From contig NZ_AP017560.1 in assembly GCF_003967015.1 (NCBI RefSeq), forward strand, positions 1,984,001 through 2,048,000: a stretch of DNA of 64,000 nt, given 5' to 3'. The notes beneath the pieces were generated by a model. That model did no database searches and was not told the origin of the DNA. It worked only from the letters and a program-made list of their open reading frames with translations. Every line of letters starts with the position of its first letter. Position 1 is the stretch's first letter. Shown in pieces: positions 52,118-61,256 of this stretch. Position numbers and translations under genes: made by a program. This stretch comes from Pseudanabaena sp. ABRG5-3 (GTDB lineage: Bacteria > Cyanobacteriota > Cyanobacteriia > Pseudanabaenales > Pseudanabaenaceae).

Positions 52118-54793
52118 TTATTTCTCTGTGAGTCTCCATACGCCATCCCAGTCATCCTCAGGGGCATTAAGCAAGAAGTGTTGACAACGGGTAATATGAA
52201 TATTTGCAGCTTTATTACTCTTGTCAAGCTCTAGCACCTCGGCAAATTCAGCCACCGCTTTACTAAACTTGCGAGCGAGGTAATGCTCACGTCCTGCATG
52301 ATAATGTTCAATAATCCGTGTTTGAATTTCACTTAAAGGATCGGACTTTAAGCCGATTAATTCATAAACACTGACGGGTTGATTTTTTCCCTTAACTTGG
52401 ATGCGATCTAGTTCGCGTACCCAGATGCGATCGCCACAAAGTTTATAGGTAGTCTCGCTAATAATGGCATCCGTACCATATTGTTTACTAGCTCCCTCCA
52501 GCCTTGAGCCAAGATTTACACCATCACCGATCGCTGTAAATTCCATGCGCCGTGTGGAGCCAATATTGCCACTAATCACCGTATCGGAGTTAATGCCAAT
52601 CCCGATTTTGATCGTTGCCATATCGATTTCTTTCTGGGTCTGAGGCTTTAGCTTCTCGATGCGCTTGATATTAAACTCTTGCAGACGATGGCGCATATCG
52701 ATCGCCGTTTGCACAGCCATCCACGCATGGTCGGGAATTGGTAGAGGTGAGCCAAAGACCGCCATAATTGCATCACCGATATATTTGTCGAGCGTGCCTT
52801 TGTAATTAAAGACCGCCTCCACCATCGTTTCAAAATACTCGTTCAGCATCATGACCACATCTTCGGCAGCGAGGGATTCCGTCAGCGTCGTATAGCTACG
52901 AATATCAGAAAAGAGTACCGAAACCTCTTTGCGATCGCCACCCATTTTGGCATCACCACCTGCTAAGAGCTGTTCCGCCAGTTCTTGAGTCATGTAGCGG
53001 TACATCGTACTCTTGAGGCGTTTTTCTTGGCTAATGTCCTCCATAACTACGAGTGCGCCACGGACACCTTCACCTTCATCACTTTCGGACATGGTATTGA
53101 TGGAGATATTGATGCTGTGCTGCTCACCATCGGTAGAACGGAGGGTTTGGTCAGGATAATATTGCTTACGAGACTTATCGTCGCCACCCGCTAAGCTGGT
53201 ATCAAACCACTTTGCAAAGTTAGCGGTCTCAATATCAATGAGTTCATAAACCGATCGCCCTTCGAGGGAAGTATTGCCCACACCGAGTAAGTCATAGGCT
53301 CGTTCATTTGCCGCGATGATTTTGCCATGCTTATCAGTAGAGATCACACCATCGGATAGACTTCGCAGAATATCCTTTTGCATTTGCTGCTCTTGTTTGA
53401 CCTTCGCGAACAGTTTGGCATTTTCCAGAGCTACGCCAGCTTGTACGTTGAAGACTTTCATGAATTCTTCGTCATTGCTATTAAAGCTAGCTTTGAAGCG
53501 ATCGGGAGCTGTGGGCCATCTGGTGGGATCATATTCAGGAAAATCGCCACGCTGCACTTTGTTAACTAATTGTGTGACCCCAATTAATTCTTTATTGGAG
53601 TTAAAAATTGGCATACAAAGCAAGCTGCAAGTACGATAACCATTGGCTTGATCAAATTTCTTCGAGTTATCGGCATCGGGATGTTCGTAAAGGTCGAAGG
53701 GAATATTTAATACTTCGCCTGTAATTGCCACGCGCCCTGCATAACCGACACCCATTGGCACGCGCAATTCTTTGGTTAAGCCATGTTGATCGACAATTTG
53801 TGTCCAGAGATCGTTACGATCGCGATCGATTAACCACAATGTACTGCGATCGGCATTCATCAGGAGCTTGGCTTCGTCCATGACCTTTTTCAAGGTTGCC
53901 TCTAGGTCTAAACTCTGCCCTAGGGACATCGCCGCTTTCATCAGCGCATCCGCAGCACGTTGCTTTTGGGCGGCAGAATAAAAGGCTTGGGAGCTTTCTA
54001 AAATGAGCCGCATCGATGGTGCAAACTGAGCAAATAGGGCTTGATCTTCTTCGGTAAAGCCAATGTTATCGACACGATCTTCAAGGGGGATTGAAGGATC
54101 GTTAATCTGTAATTTATTGATTAGTTGCACCACAGCCACTAGTTGATCGTTATCGTTCAACAGGGGCATGGCAAGCATAGAATAGGTACGATAGCCTGTG
54201 CGCTCAAATTGCTTCTTGGCTTGAGTCGATCGCGGATCGTCAAAAAAATCGAAGGGAATGTTAACAATGCGTCCGTAGGTAGCAACTTCACCTGCGATGC
54301 TGGTTGGCTCAGTGGAAATGCGAATTTCAATATTTTTGCCATCTTCACTGGGTACATTCGTCCAGAGCTGATTCTTGTCGGCATCTAATAAAAAAATTGT
54401 GGTGCGATCGGCGGAAAGTAATTCACCAATTTTGCCGCGAATCGCTTGCAGCATTTCATCAAGGATCACATCAAAATCGGTATTGAGCATTCCGAGGGTT
54501 TGATTGACGATCCTCAGCCGTTGTTCGACATCATTAACAACTTGACTGAATTTTTCGGGAGTCAGTGGGGCAAGTACTGATGCAAAATTACCAGCCTTGG
54601 TTACAGCTAACGCACTGGAAGTAGGATCGGAATTATCTGGAAAACTCGATGGAACTAATGACGTTTGGCTGTGCTTGGCAGATGGAAATTCACTCTCTGC
54701 AATCACATCAATTGTAGCGGGCGTATCTATGGATGGTATGCGAGAAGGGGGTGATTGTGTCATATCAGCACTAAGATTTTCGGTTAGTCCCAA
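52118..54793 (-). CDS. GAF-GAF-PAS adenylate cyclase (class III, CyaB-like)
   Basis: An 891-residue soluble enzyme. GAF-A (about 90-265), GAF-B (285-465), PAS (475-595), a class III cyclase domain (about 605-800) and a TPR-like tail occur in that order, as in Anabaena CyaB1/CyaB2. The cyclase metal Asp residues are in VLFSDIRSYTTL, and LDKYIGDAIMAVF and FTAIGDGVNLG fit ATP specificity. GAF-B has the complete NKXnFX3DE motif (NK, then FNSNDE) that binds cyclic nucleotide; GAF-A ends DQ instead of DE. cAMP feedback on the enzyme is inferred from the Anabaena homologues. ATG at 54763 is an alternative start. Confidence 0.94.
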   Translation of the reverse strand: MGLTENLSADMTQSPPSRIPSIDTPATIDVIAESEFPSAKHSQTSLVPSSFPDNSDPTSSALAVTKAGNFASVLAPLTPEKFSQVVNDVEQRLRIVNQTLGMLNTDFDVILDEMLQAIRGKIGELLSADRTTIFLLDADKNQLWTNVPSEDGKNIEIRISTEPTSIAGEVATYGRIVNIPFDFFDDPRSTQAKKQFERTGYRTYSMLAMPLLNDNDQLVAVVQLINKLQINDPSIPLEDRVDNIGFTEEDQALFAQFAPSMRLILESSQAFYSAAQKQRAADALMKAAMSLGQSLDLEATLKKVMDEAKLLMNADRSTLWLIDRDRNDLWTQIVDQHGLTKELRVPMGVGYAGRVAITGEVLNIPFDLYEHPDADNSKKFDQANGYRTCSLLCMPIFNSNKELIGVTQLVNKVQRGDFPEYDPTRWPTAPDRFKASFNSNDEEFMKVFNVQAGVALENAKLFAKVKQEQQMQKDILRSLSDGVISTDKHGKIIAANERAYDLLGVGNTSLEGRSVYELIDIETANFAKWFDTSLAGGDDKSRKQYYPDQTLRSTDGEQHSINISINTMSESDEGEGVRGALVVMEDISQEKRLKSTMYRYMTQELAEQLLAGGDAKMGGDRKEVSVLFSDIRSYTTLTESLAAEDVVMMLNEYFETMVEAVFNYKGTLDKYIGDAIMAVFGSPLPIPDHAWMAVQTAIDMRHRLQEFNIKRIEKLKPQTQKEIDMATIKIGIGINSDTVISGNIGSTRRMEFTAIGDGVNLGSRLEGASKQYGTDAIISETTYKLCGDRIWVRELDRIQVKGKNQPVSVYELIGLKSDPLSEIQTRIIEHYHAGREHYLARKFSKAVAEFAEVLELDKSNKAANIHITRCQHFLLNAPEDDWDGVWRLTEK

Positions 54794-54960
54794 CTTTAAA
54801 ATTCTTGATGTTTCAGACTTGATGTTGATCCAAGCACTCTTGTTCCACTTTTATAGGTTTTCTTAGGACTAAGTAAAGTCACTCTGTAGTCAACCAGATA
54901 GTCAAACAGAAAAAAACATCTTAGCATCCCTCAGATTGTGAGCGCAAACCTAGAAGATCA

Positions 54961-54983
54961 AGGCGGCGCTTTGCACCACCTTA
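54961..54983. repeat. Decayed short palindrome, loop TTT
   Basis: aaggcggcgc/gcaccacctt around ttt. Both mismatches are C-A, as if two G to A changes had hit one arm only. It lies 4 nt from the aroK stop. Confidence 0.75.
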
Positions 54984-54987
54984 GATA

Positions 54988-55536
54988 CTAATGGTCGTGT
55001 TTAAGGCGATTAGGCTCAATTCGGTTCAGGATCATATCGAGAAGGCGATCGCTAACTGCTTCGGGTGTTTCATCGGCATTGACCATGATCGAGATGTCTG
55101 CTTGGGCATAGCGATCGCGCCTTTGTTCGTAGATATCGCTCAAGCGTTGCAGAGGATCTTCAGTTTGCAAGAGGGGGCGATGCTCAGATTCGTTTTTAAG
55201 GCGATCGTACAAAATTTCGACAGGGACATCGATCCAAACGACGATGCCATCATGTAAATGTGACCAATTCAGAGATCGCAGGACGATGCCACCACCTGTC
55301 GCGACAACTAAACGGGTATAGGCAGATAATTGTGAAAGTACCTGTTGTTCAAGATCACGAAAAGTATCTTCACCATCATCGGCAAAAATTTCAGTAATTG
55401 ATTTGCCTGCACATTGCTCGATTAATGGATCAGTATCGACAAAGTTGTAATTTGCTTTGTGCGCTAAAAGCTTGCCGATGGTGCTTTTGCCAGCCCCCAT
55501 CATTCCAATCAAAAAAATATTTGTTCCGTTGAGCAT
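54988..55536 (-). CDS. aroK: Shikimate kinase
   Basis: A 182-residue kinase that phosphorylates shikimate in the chorismate pathway. P loop GMMGAGKSTIGKLLA (residues 11-25), shikimate-binding DTD in FVDTDPLIEQ, GGG in VATGGGIVLR and the LID with RPLLQ are all present. Length is normal. The gene stands alone, 194 nt downstream of the cyclase promoter region. Confidence 0.97.
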   Translation of the reverse strand: MLNGTNIFLIGMMGAGKSTIGKLLAHKANYNFVDTDPLIEQCAGKSITEIFADDGEDTFRDLEQQVLSQLSAYTRLVVATGGGIVLRSLNWSHLHDGIVVWIDVPVEILYDRLKNESEHRPLLQTEDPLQRLSDIYEQRRDRYAQADISIMVNADETPEAVSDRLLDMILNRIEPNRLKHDH

Positions 55537-55557
55537 GTACTTAGGATTCTGCGATTT

Positions 55558-55618
55558 AATAAAGAATCAATTTTTTGTAGTGTGGCTTTGCCACACTACA
55601 AAAAATTGGTTCTTTATT
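55558..55618. repeat. Twenty-nine-bp palindrome, loop TTT
   Basis: Arms 55558-55586 and 55590-55618 with one G-T pair and core gtgtggc/gccacac. It lies between divergent genes (aroK and the DUF697 GTPase). Confidence 0.93.
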
Positions 55619-55769
55619 TTACTGCACGTCCCTTAGAGTGAAAAATTAGCATAGGCATCGCTTAGAACCGCCTATTCTAATCATTCTACGAAAGTTGTTT
55701 AAAAATCACCTAGAATCATTTATTGTCATCCTGACGTTTGTTGTGAAACTGAAAAAGAGTACGTTGTGA

Positions 55770-57320
55770 ATGCTGAACTCGCGCATGGTCTTGTCTCGCA
55801 AAAGTTGGTTTATCGGTTTAGGAGTTGTCAGTGTTGCCGCGATCGCTAATGCGCTGTTTTCACTGGAACATGATTGGCACTTGCTCACTATTAGCACCCT
55901 GATGGTAGGTGGCACACTTTTGTTCGCGAATGTGCGCCAGAGTTTTGCAGCAGTAGTTGATCAGCCCCAAGTCATTGATCGCAATTTTTTGTTTAAAGAA
56001 CTGCAACAGGCACAGAAGGCGATCGCTAAAATTGCTGATGCTAATAAACGTGCAGACTTAAACGAGCAAGCTCAACAAATTACCAGCAATTTACAAAAAA
56101 ATAATTTTCGGATTGTTATTTTCGGTACTGGCTCCGCAGGTAAGACCTCGGTAATTAATGCTCTGTTGGGTCGCAAGGCAGGCAATACAGGAGCTACAAT
56201 CGGCACAACGATCACTCGCGAAGAATATAGTTATCAGGGTATTGATTTCTCGCCTGTCGGGATCACCCCAATTCATACTGAAAAGATCAAGCGTCAAGTA
56301 TCTCTGTTAGATACGTCAGGGATACAGGAAATGGGCGAAATGGGGCAAGCGCGTGAGTTAGAAGCCCTAAAACTTGCTCAAAATGCAGACCTGATGGTGT
56401 TTGTGACTTCAGGGGATTTGACTAATACTGAATATCGTGAATTTGATCGCCTTGCAGGTTTGGGTAAGCGCGTCATTCTTGCCTTTAATAAAACGGATTT
56501 ATACTTACCAAGCGATCGCGAACAGGTTTTAACGAAACTCAGGGAACGCACTCAGCAATTTTTAACAGCAACCGATATTGTGGCGATCGCCGCCAAACCC
56601 AGCCCCATCAAAGTGCGTCAATATGCCAATGCCGAAGCTTCGGTCAGTCATAACGCTAGCCAAGAATGGTGGGAAGATGTACCACCCGATGTGTCAGCTT
56701 TGAAAGAACGCATTGAAACAATTTTATCTAACGAGTGGGAAGAGTTACTAATTCATAACACCCATCTCCAAATCCAAAATCTGCTACAGGAAATCAATGG
56801 CACGATCAATCAAGAACGCCGCCAAGATGCCACCACAATTATCAATCGCTACCAAATACTTGCTGCTACTACGGTTTTTGCAAATCCAATTCCTGCCATT
56901 GATTTACTTGCAGGAGCCGCCATTAATACCCAAATGTTGATTGATCTCGCCAAAATTTATGATCGTCCCTTAAATTTCAAACAGGCTCAGCAACTTGCAA
57001 TGACGATCGCTCAGCAATTATTACAACTTGGCTGCATCGAGATTGCCACTTCAGCGATCGCTTCTTGCTTTAAGGTAAATGCGATCACCTACGCGATCGG
57101 TGGATCCATGCAGGCAGTTACTGCGGCATACTTGACCCATATCGGCGGGATGAGTTTTGTGGAATATCTAGAGCAGCAACCGCAAGTCACTATCAGTGAT
57201 CATCCTGAAGTCACAAATAAACTGCAACAAATATGTCAAAGGACATTTAAGGCATTACAAAGCGATCGCTTCTTCATCGATTTTGTCACCAATATTTCCA
57301 GACGTATCGCCATCACATAA
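55770..57320 (+). CDS. GTPase with C-terminal DUF697-type domain
   Basis: A 516-residue protein. One or two N-terminal membrane segments (about residues 13-55) precede an Era/YcjF-like GTPase domain with P loop GTGSAGKTSVINALL (about 119-133), DTSG (G3) and NKTD (G4). The C-terminal region (about 350-516) has small alternating hydrophobic helices (IDLLAGAAINTQMLIDLA) as in DUF697. Such proteins are conserved in cyanobacteria and plastid lineages, with roles suggested in thylakoid or envelope maintenance. ATG at 55785 is an alternative start. Confidence 0.9.
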   Translation: MLNSRMVLSRKSWFIGLGVVSVAAIANALFSLEHDWHLLTISTLMVGGTLLFANVRQSFAAVVDQPQVIDRNFLFKELQQAQKAIAKIADANKRADLNEQAQQITSNLQKNNFRIVIFGTGSAGKTSVINALLGRKAGNTGATIGTTITREEYSYQGIDFSPVGITPIHTEKIKRQVSLLDTSGIQEMGEMGQARELEALKLAQNADLMVFVTSGDLTNTEYREFDRLAGLGKRVILAFNKTDLYLPSDREQVLTKLRERTQQFLTATDIVAIAAKPSPIKVRQYANAEASVSHNASQEWWEDVPPDVSALKERIETILSNEWEELLIHNTHLQIQNLLQEINGTINQERRQDATTIINRYQILAATTVFANPIPAIDLLAGAAINTQMLIDLAKIYDRPLNFKQAQQLAMTIAQQLLQLGCIEIATSAIASCFKVNAITYAIGGSMQAVTAAYLTHIGGMSFVEYLEQQPQVTISDHPEVTNKLQQICQRTFKALQSDRFFIDFVTNISRRIAIT

Positions 57321-57322
57321 AA

Positions 57323-57355
57323 ACAAAAAAGCCTCGCATTGCGAGGCTTTTTTGT
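57323..57355. terminator. Bidirectional terminator for DUF697 GTPase and psb30
   Basis: Perfect 15-bp arms (57323-57337 and 57341-57355), loop att, with A and T runs on the two sides. It serves the plus-strand GTPase gene and the minus-strand psb30. Confidence 0.9.
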
Positions 57356-57368
57356 AGGTTAGCGAAAA

Positions 57369-57500
57369 TTATAGGTCGCCACTGTTAGCGGATAGTAAGA
57401 AGATGATGACGGGGCCAGAGATAACAATCAAAGCTAAGCTGGTCAATTGAAAAATTAGCTGAAAGTTGATGCTCGACAAGGCAGAAGTTACAAAGTCCAT
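57369..57500 (-). CDS. psb30: Photosystem II protein Psb30/Ycf12
   Basis: A 43-residue single-helix membrane protein. Reading: MDFVTSALSSINFQLIFQLT, SLALIVISGPVIIFLLSANS, GDL. The IFQLT, GPxxIFLL and terminal GDL match Psb30 (Ycf12) of Synechocystis and other cyanobacteria (pattern IFQLTFVxLI, GPxxxFLL and GxL end). It is a peripheral photosystem II subunit in the thylakoid. It is too short to be found by length-limited ORF calling. A bidirectional terminator lies 14 nt after its stop. Confidence 0.92.
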   Translation of the reverse strand: MDFVTSALSSINFQLIFQLTSLALIVISGPVIIFLLSANSGDL

Positions 57501-57603
57501 AGCAGTTTTCTTAAATATGATTAATTAATCGAACAAAATTCTAGAGTTATTCTAGCAAGCATCGCCACTCAAAAAAACGTCTCCCACACATAAAACTAAA
57601 AGA

Positions 57604-57695
57604 ACGTGAGTTCAATGTAACCATTTGCGCTTTGCTTCGCACGGCGCAAATATTAGGAAATGGTAAGAAGCGCTTTGCGCTTCTTACCATTTGAC
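57604..57695. repeat. Dispersed element family C, copy 1
   Basis: Starts acgtgagttcaatg (57604), contains the degenerate hairpin catttgcgc/gcgcaaat, and ends with the perfect 16-bp palindrome 57658-57692 (aaatggtaagaagcgc, loop ttt). Two further copies of the acgtgagttcga start lie at 62481 and 63855. Confidence 0.7.
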
Positions 57696-57805
57696 ATAAA
57701 AAGAGAATGGTACTGCAAAGTAGCACAGCTCTCTTTTTTACGGTTTTGATAAAGAAGCGCTATCATTTGAAATACATACATCCACAATTGGTAAGAGTTA
57801 TACCT

Positions 57806-58699
57806 GTGCGTTATCGAATTTGGTTGCTGTCAATTCTTGCGTCTGTTAGCGTTGGAGCCTCTCCACTACTCGCTCAAGCCCTTCTACCCCATACGACTCG
57901 GATCAACTTTGGCAACTTAGAAGAGCAAGCGCTCAACTTGGCAAGGGAGGCAGCACAACTTGCTCAATTTGAACAATTTGATTTGGCTTTGCCCCGTGCG
58001 CGTCTCGCTGCCCAATTAGCACCTAAAGCCTTCCAGACTCAAGGCATTCTCGGCAGTATTTACCTACGCCAAGAGAAATATGCTGAGGCGATCGCGGCTC
58101 TAAGTACAGCAAATACGCTCAAAAAGGATGAACCCACAATTTTATTTAGCTTGGGGGCTGCCTATCTGCGTAACAAAAACTATCCTGAAGCGATCGGCAA
58201 CCTCAAAAAAGGTTTGGCTCTTGAGCCAAAGGCTGCTTCAGCGATGTTTGATCTCGGCAATGCCTATTTCTTAACCAAGCGTTATGACGAAGCAGTAACT
58301 ATTTACAATGATGTTCTAACCCTTGATACAAAATTCTGGGCAGCTACTAACAACATTGGTTTAGTTGAATATGAGCGCGGCAATATCGATCAAGCGATTA
58401 CCAAATGGCAAAATTCGCTCAAGCAAGCTGAAAAAGTTGAGTTTCTAGCGGCTGAGCCAACCCTTGCCCTTGCGACTGCTTTTTACCGCAAAGGCGATCG
58501 CGACAAGGCAATTCAACTAGCAGTTCAGGCGATGAAAATCGATCCGCGCTACGGCAAAATTTCCTACTTGATAGAAAACCTGTGGGGTGATCGCTTAGTT
58601 GCGGATGTGCAGTTAGTTTTATCGCATCCTCAAGTCAAGCAAATTTTGGACGAGAGCGATCTTTCCACCCGCCAAGTCCCCAAATTACGTCGTAACTAA
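57806..58699 (+). CDS. Periplasmic TPR-repeat protein
   Basis: A 298-residue protein. I start at the GTG at 57806, which gives a signal peptide (VRYRIWLLSILASVSVGAS, ending LLAQA). An ATG at 57707 adds 33 residues and starts only 13 nt past a palindrome. About five TPRs span residues 55-230 (AFQTQGILGSIYLRQEKYAE, DEPTILFSLGAAYLRNKNYP). The function is unknown, probably an assembly or scaffold role in the envelope. Confidence 0.85.
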   Translation: MRYRIWLLSILASVSVGASPLLAQALLPHTTRINFGNLEEQALNLAREAAQLAQFEQFDLALPRARLAAQLAPKAFQTQGILGSIYLRQEKYAEAIAALSTANTLKKDEPTILFSLGAAYLRNKNYPEAIGNLKKGLALEPKAASAMFDLGNAYFLTKRYDEAVTIYNDVLTLDTKFWAATNNIGLVEYERGNIDQAITKWQNSLKQAEKVEFLAAEPTLALATAFYRKGDRDKAIQLAVQAMKIDPRYGKISYLIENLWGDRLVADVQLVLSHPQVKQILDESDLSTRQVPKLRRN

Positions 58700-58700
58700 C

Positions 58701-58753
58701 AAATTCAAGAAGAGAATTGCGGCGCGCAGCGCCGCAATTCTCTTCTTGAATTT
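58701..58753. repeat. Perfect 25-bp palindrome, loop GCA
   Basis: Arms 58701-58725 and 58729-58753 with core ttgcggcgc/gcgccgcaa. It lies between convergent genes (TPR protein and peptide-binding lipoprotein) and is related to 62604-62654 in its inner arms. Confidence 0.95.
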
Positions 58754-58759
58754 TGATTT

Positions 58760-60550
58760 TTAAGACTTGAGTTTGAGTTGTTCCACATTCCACAATGCGC
58801 CTGTCACGCCAGTACTACCAGCAAGAGCCGATGGTTGGACATTTTCTACGCGATCGCGAATAGCTACTAAGTACAGTGGAACCGTTAAATGAATAAGTGG
58901 TAACTGCTCCTGTACTAACTGCTGATATTCGGCATAGATTTCTTTACGCTTAGTTTCATCAAGTTCTTGAGCGCCCTTAATCATTAGATCGTGAATTTTT
59001 TGTTCCCAGTCAGCAATCTCGCGACCGGGAAAAGGTTTTTCATCCCCAACAGGTCCCTTATTAAATAGATGGGAGTCGCCATCGGTTGCCCATAGATTAA
59101 TGCCACTATTTGGTTCTGCGCCGCCAGTGAAGCCGAGGAGCGACGCATCCCACTGCTTAGAGTTATCGAGCTTATCAGTAATAATCCGAAAATCAACGGG
59201 ATTAAAATCAACTTTCATCCCAATTTTTTCGAGGTCATTTTTAATTTGCGCTCCCATTGCGACCCTACCACCTGTGGGAGCCATCAAGGTAAAGCGGACT
59301 AGATTGCCCTGAGCATCAAGTAATTGCTGTTCAGAATTGTATTTATATCCTGCCTGTAAAAGAATTTCCTTTGACTTCTCAGGCTGATAATCATAAACCT
59401 TGAGTCCCTTTTCAGGAGGTAAGAAATAGGGACTAGGAATAGAAATTGGTGAGTTTTGCGTTTGGGCTAAGCCACGGGAAAGATTGGTAATTATCGCTTC
59501 GCGATTAATGGCATAGGCAACTGCACGACGGAAGTTGACATCATTAAACCATTTCGATTTAATCGGTTCTACGAAGGGTTGATTGGTTTTTGGATCTTTG
59601 CCTTTATTGAGGTTAAACATCAAGAATGCTTGTCCTGTGGCAGGTCCAGCATTGTAGATTTTGTAGCGATCGCGCTTTTCAAACCGCTTGAGTAGTTGGT
59701 AATCTTCTCCACGCAAACGATACATATCGAGATCACCTGAACGAAATCGTAATAGAGCTGTGTCAGGAGATTCCACAATCTGCATTACCAACTTGTCGAT
59801 GTAGGGAGTTCCCTTTTTCCAATAGTAGGGATTGGGTTTATAGATTAACCTTTCCGATGGGCGATATTCTTGAATGAGATAGGGACCATTCCCAACTAGC
59901 TGGCTCACGGGAGTACTGAGAGTCCATGTTTCTAAGAACTTTAATTTTTTGTCAGTAGAGCTTTCTGTCAGGGTTGGTGCAAAAACATGCTTAGGCAAAA
60001 TACCAGTGCCGCCAATGGTTCGTAGTGCTGGCGCAAAGGGTTCATCCATAGAGAAAGAGATACGGCGATCGTCTAACTTCTCAACTCTAGGTAAAGTCTG
60101 TGACTTGCCAATTCTTAATACATCTCGACTACCTGAAGGAATCTTCTCATTGAAAATAATGTCTTGGAAAGTAAATAGCACATCATCAACAGTGAGTGGA
60201 TATCCATCTGACCATTTGAGATCTGGACGCATCGTGAAAATAAGTTGTTTACCATCTTGTTGAAATTCCCATTTCTCCGCTAGTTCGGGATCTAGGTCTT
60301 TAGTAATTGCATTTTCAGTAATCAGACCAGTTAGGGTATAGCCGATCGCAATGCCACTATAGGCATCATTAATTAAAACAGGATTAAAGGTTTTGATATC
60401 ACTATCTAATGGAACTATTAAGCGATCTTTGAGAACTTCCGATTTAATCGAGCAACCCCAAAGCAGCAGCGAACACATACCAATGATCAACAGCAATATT
60501 ACTGCTTTCCACTGTTTGACTTTAACCCGTTTCGGCATACTTCTTTTCAC
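58760..60550 (-). CDS. Peptide ABC transporter substrate-binding lipoprotein
   Basis: A 596-residue solute-binding protein of family 5 (DppA/OppA). A lipoprotein signal has lipobox LLLWGC (Cys about residue 33). Family signatures include WEFQQDGKQLIFTMRPDLKWSD and VAYAINREAIITNL. It binds oligopeptides outside the membrane. The probable ATPase partner, a fused double ATPase, lies 27 kb away at 30133-31911; no permease gene is linked. Confidence 0.94.
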   Translation of the reverse strand: MKRSMPKRVKVKQWKAVILLLIIGMCSLLLWGCSIKSEVLKDRLIVPLDSDIKTFNPVLINDAYSGIAIGYTLTGLITENAITKDLDPELAEKWEFQQDGKQLIFTMRPDLKWSDGYPLTVDDVLFTFQDIIFNEKIPSGSRDVLRIGKSQTLPRVEKLDDRRISFSMDEPFAPALRTIGGTGILPKHVFAPTLTESSTDKKLKFLETWTLSTPVSQLVGNGPYLIQEYRPSERLIYKPNPYYWKKGTPYIDKLVMQIVESPDTALLRFRSGDLDMYRLRGEDYQLLKRFEKRDRYKIYNAGPATGQAFLMFNLNKGKDPKTNQPFVEPIKSKWFNDVNFRRAVAYAINREAIITNLSRGLAQTQNSPISIPSPYFLPPEKGLKVYDYQPEKSKEILLQAGYKYNSEQQLLDAQGNLVRFTLMAPTGGRVAMGAQIKNDLEKIGMKVDFNPVDFRIITDKLDNSKQWDASLLGFTGGAEPNSGINLWATDGDSHLFNKGPVGDEKPFPGREIADWEQKIHDLMIKGAQELDETKRKEIYAEYQQLVQEQLPLIHLTVPLYLVAIRDRVENVQPSALAGSTGVTGALWNVEQLKLKS

Positions 60551-60621
60551 GATCGCTCTTTCCTCAAAAAATAAACACTAGTATCTCAACAAGTTAAAAG
60601 CTAATTGCTAATTGCTAATTG

Positions 60622-61104
60622 CTATTCACCTTTAACCAACAACACCACTGCATGAACGGCGATCGCCTCCTTTTGTCCGATCGCATCCTGTCCTTCATTG
60701 GTAGTAGCCTTGACACTGACACAATCAATCGGTAAATTCATCGCTTGCGACAGGCGATCGCGCATTGCTTTAATATGGGGTTTAAGTTTAGGAGCTTCAG
60801 CGATCACCATGGCATCAAGGTTATTCACTCGCCAACCCTGTGCGCCAATTAAATCCTGTACCTGCTGCAATAGCATCATGCTATCGGCTCCTGCCCATTG
60901 AGGATCAGAAGGTGGGAAATAATGCCCAATATCACCAAGTGCAAGCGCTCCTAGCATCGCATCCATGATCGCATGGGTTAACACATCGGCATCGCTATGT
61001 CCTAGCAGTCCTTTTTCATGGGGGATTTCGACACCACCAAGGATCAAGCGGCGATCACTAACGAGTCGATGCAGGTCATAACCATTGCCAATGCGGATAT
61101 TCAT
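60622..61104 (-). CDS. ispF: 2-C-methyl-D-erythritol 2,4-cyclodiphosphate synthase
   Basis: A 160-residue enzyme of the non-mevalonate isoprenoid pathway that makes the cyclic diphosphate intermediate for carotenoid and phytol precursors. The N-terminal NGYDLHRL (DxH zinc ligands), [20 protein letters not shown] and the C-terminal [14 protein letters not shown] are conserved. Length is exact. It stands alone. Confidence 0.98.
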   Translation of the reverse strand: MNIRIGNGYDLHRLVSDRRLILGGVEIPHEKGLLGHSDADVLTHAIMDAMLGALALGDIGHYFPPSDPQWAGADSMMLLQQVQDLIGAQGWRVNNLDAMVIAEAPKLKPHIKAMRDRLSQAMNLPIDCVSVKATTNEGQDAIGQKEAIAVHAVVLLVKGE

Positions 61105-61256
61105 AGATGATTTCTGTAGCTTAACTATCTACCATATTAGACAAATTTGAGGCGATGATTTTGAAGTTTTGAGAACTTGCGGTACATAACTATCCAAGAT
61201 CAACCAAAATCAATTTTTATAGCTGCCATAATTTAGCTTAGTTATTGACAAACTGT

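Noticed and set aside
53316-53639. Plus-strand ORFs opposite the adenylate cyclase gene
   Set aside because: They lie wholly inside a clearly coding minus-strand gene with recognisable domains and have no ribosome-binding site or motif.
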